A stretch of 6,107 nucleotides of DNA from Coriobacteriia bacterium (GTDB lineage Bacteria; Actinomycetota; Coriobacteriia; Anaerosomatales; JAUVQN01), in contig JAUVQN010000086.1 in the NCBI GenBank assembly GCA_030598125.1, positions 1 to 6,107 on the forward strand. The letters run 5' to 3'. This document shows positions 5,674-6,107 of the stretch, one piece after another. The notes beneath the pieces were generated by a model. That model had not been told where the DNA came from, searched no databases, and saw nothing but the letters and a program-made list of their open reading frames with translations. How positions within the stretch are numbered: position 1 is the stretch's first letter; each line of letters begins with the position of its first letter. Made by a program: the position numbers and the translations under genes.

Positions 5674-6107
5674 GTGGAGCCGCGGTTCATCCCCGTCGGT
5701 CGCGTCGTGAAAGCTCACGGTGTGCGCGGCGAGCTCTCCGTCATCCCACTGAGTGCGCCCCTCGAAGACGTTCCCACCTCCACCGAAGTGTGGTTCGTGC
5801 CGCCTCCTCTCCACACGCGTACCGGTCGTCTCCTGTCCGTCAGACAGGGACCGAAGGGACCTCTCGTCCGTGTCTCTGGGGTCGACGACCGGGAGATGGC
5901 AGGCACGTTGTCGGGAACGACGATCCTCGTCGCCGAGGACGATCTGCCGCCAGCCTTCCTCGAGGAGCCCTTCGATCCCCTCGGGCTGCATGTCGTGGAC
6001 GAGGCGGGTGTCACCCTCGGCGCGGTCGTGGACACGATCGTGACGGGAGCGAACGACGTATGGGTCGTCGAGCGCACCGGCGGTGAGGAGCTCCTCGTGC
6101 CCGTCAT
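5674..6107 (+). CDS. rimM: Ribosome maturation factor RimM, N-terminal part (3' end cut by window)
   Basis: Assembly factor that helps mature the head of the 30S subunit. The frame stays open from GTG 5674 to the right edge (144 complete codons plus 2 nt); most full-length RimM have about 165-185 residues, so a few tens are missing. The N-terminal RimM barrel shows 'VGRVVKAHGVRGEL' (8-21) and 'LVRVSGVDDREMAGTLSGTTILV' (in two parts, LVRVSGVDDRE and MAGTLSGTTILV, around 66-86). The linker 'DLPPAFLEEPFDPLGL' leads into the PRC-barrel domain 'VVDEAGVTLGAVVDTIVTGAND' (about 107-128), followed by 'GGEELLVPV'. The start is chosen because the family motif begins seven residues in. It lies 4 nt after the khpA stop with only a weak GGGTGAG upstream, consistent with translational coupling. 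Confidence 0.94.
   Translation, partial: MEPRFIPVGRVVKAHGVRGELSVIPLSAPLEDVPTSTEVWFVPPPLHTRTGRLLSVRQGPKGPLVRVSGVDDREMAGTLSGTTILVAEDDLPPAFLEEPFDPLGLHVVDEAGVTLGAVVDTIVTGANDVWVVERTGGEELLVPV

Noticed and set aside
1..6107. CRISPR, transposon, prophage, tRNA/rRNA or defence-system signals
   Set aside because: No spaced repeats, terminal inverted repeats, transposase or integrase motifs, tRNA-like sequence or composition shift was seen; every frame with gene-like content is a conserved housekeeping gene.

Overview
The window is a compact, single-strand housekeeping block from a high-GC bacterium, almost certainly an actinomycetote. Several things point that way: G/C at nearly every third codon position; an SMC head with Walker B 'FYILDEVEAALDD' and C-terminus 'ADLLYGVSMQADGVSKVVSERL', both very close to actinobacterial SMC as I remember it; an S16 protein with a long acidic tail; and the order smc-ftsY-...-ffh-rpsP-khpA-rimM. 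I cannot place it below phylum. A deep-branching class (Coriobacteriia-like, for example) is only a guess.

Layout, all on the + strand: the 3' part of smc (hinge, returning coiled coil and C-terminal ATPase half, cut by the left edge); ftsY (SRP receptor), overlapping the smc end; lepB (type I signal peptidase), 3 nt after ftsY; ffh (SRP GTPase), 45 nt later; an intergenic region of about 115 nt with a near-consensus sigma70-type promoter and a perfect Shine-Dalgarno; rpsP (ribosomal protein S16) with an acidic low-complexity tail; khpA (KH-domain RNA-binding protein); and the 5' part of rimM (16S processing factor), cut by the right edge. There is no gene-free stretch over 300 nt.

The genes form two blocks. 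smc-ftsY-lepB-ffh combines chromosome organisation with nearly the whole protein part of co-translational export: Ffh binds signal sequences on ribosomes, FtsY docks the complex at the membrane, and LepB removes signal peptides after translocation. rpsP-khpA-rimM is a 30S assembly/RNA block with its own promoter; RimM acts on the 30S head during maturation and S16 is an early-binding 30S protein.

I see no mobile elements, CRISPR arrays, tRNA/rRNA genes or foreign-looking composition, and no sign of a new biological system. The most useful points are lepB lying between ftsY and ffh, the internal rpsP promoter, the likely TTG start of rpsP, the S16 acidic tail, and two clean inverted repeats inside coding sequence.
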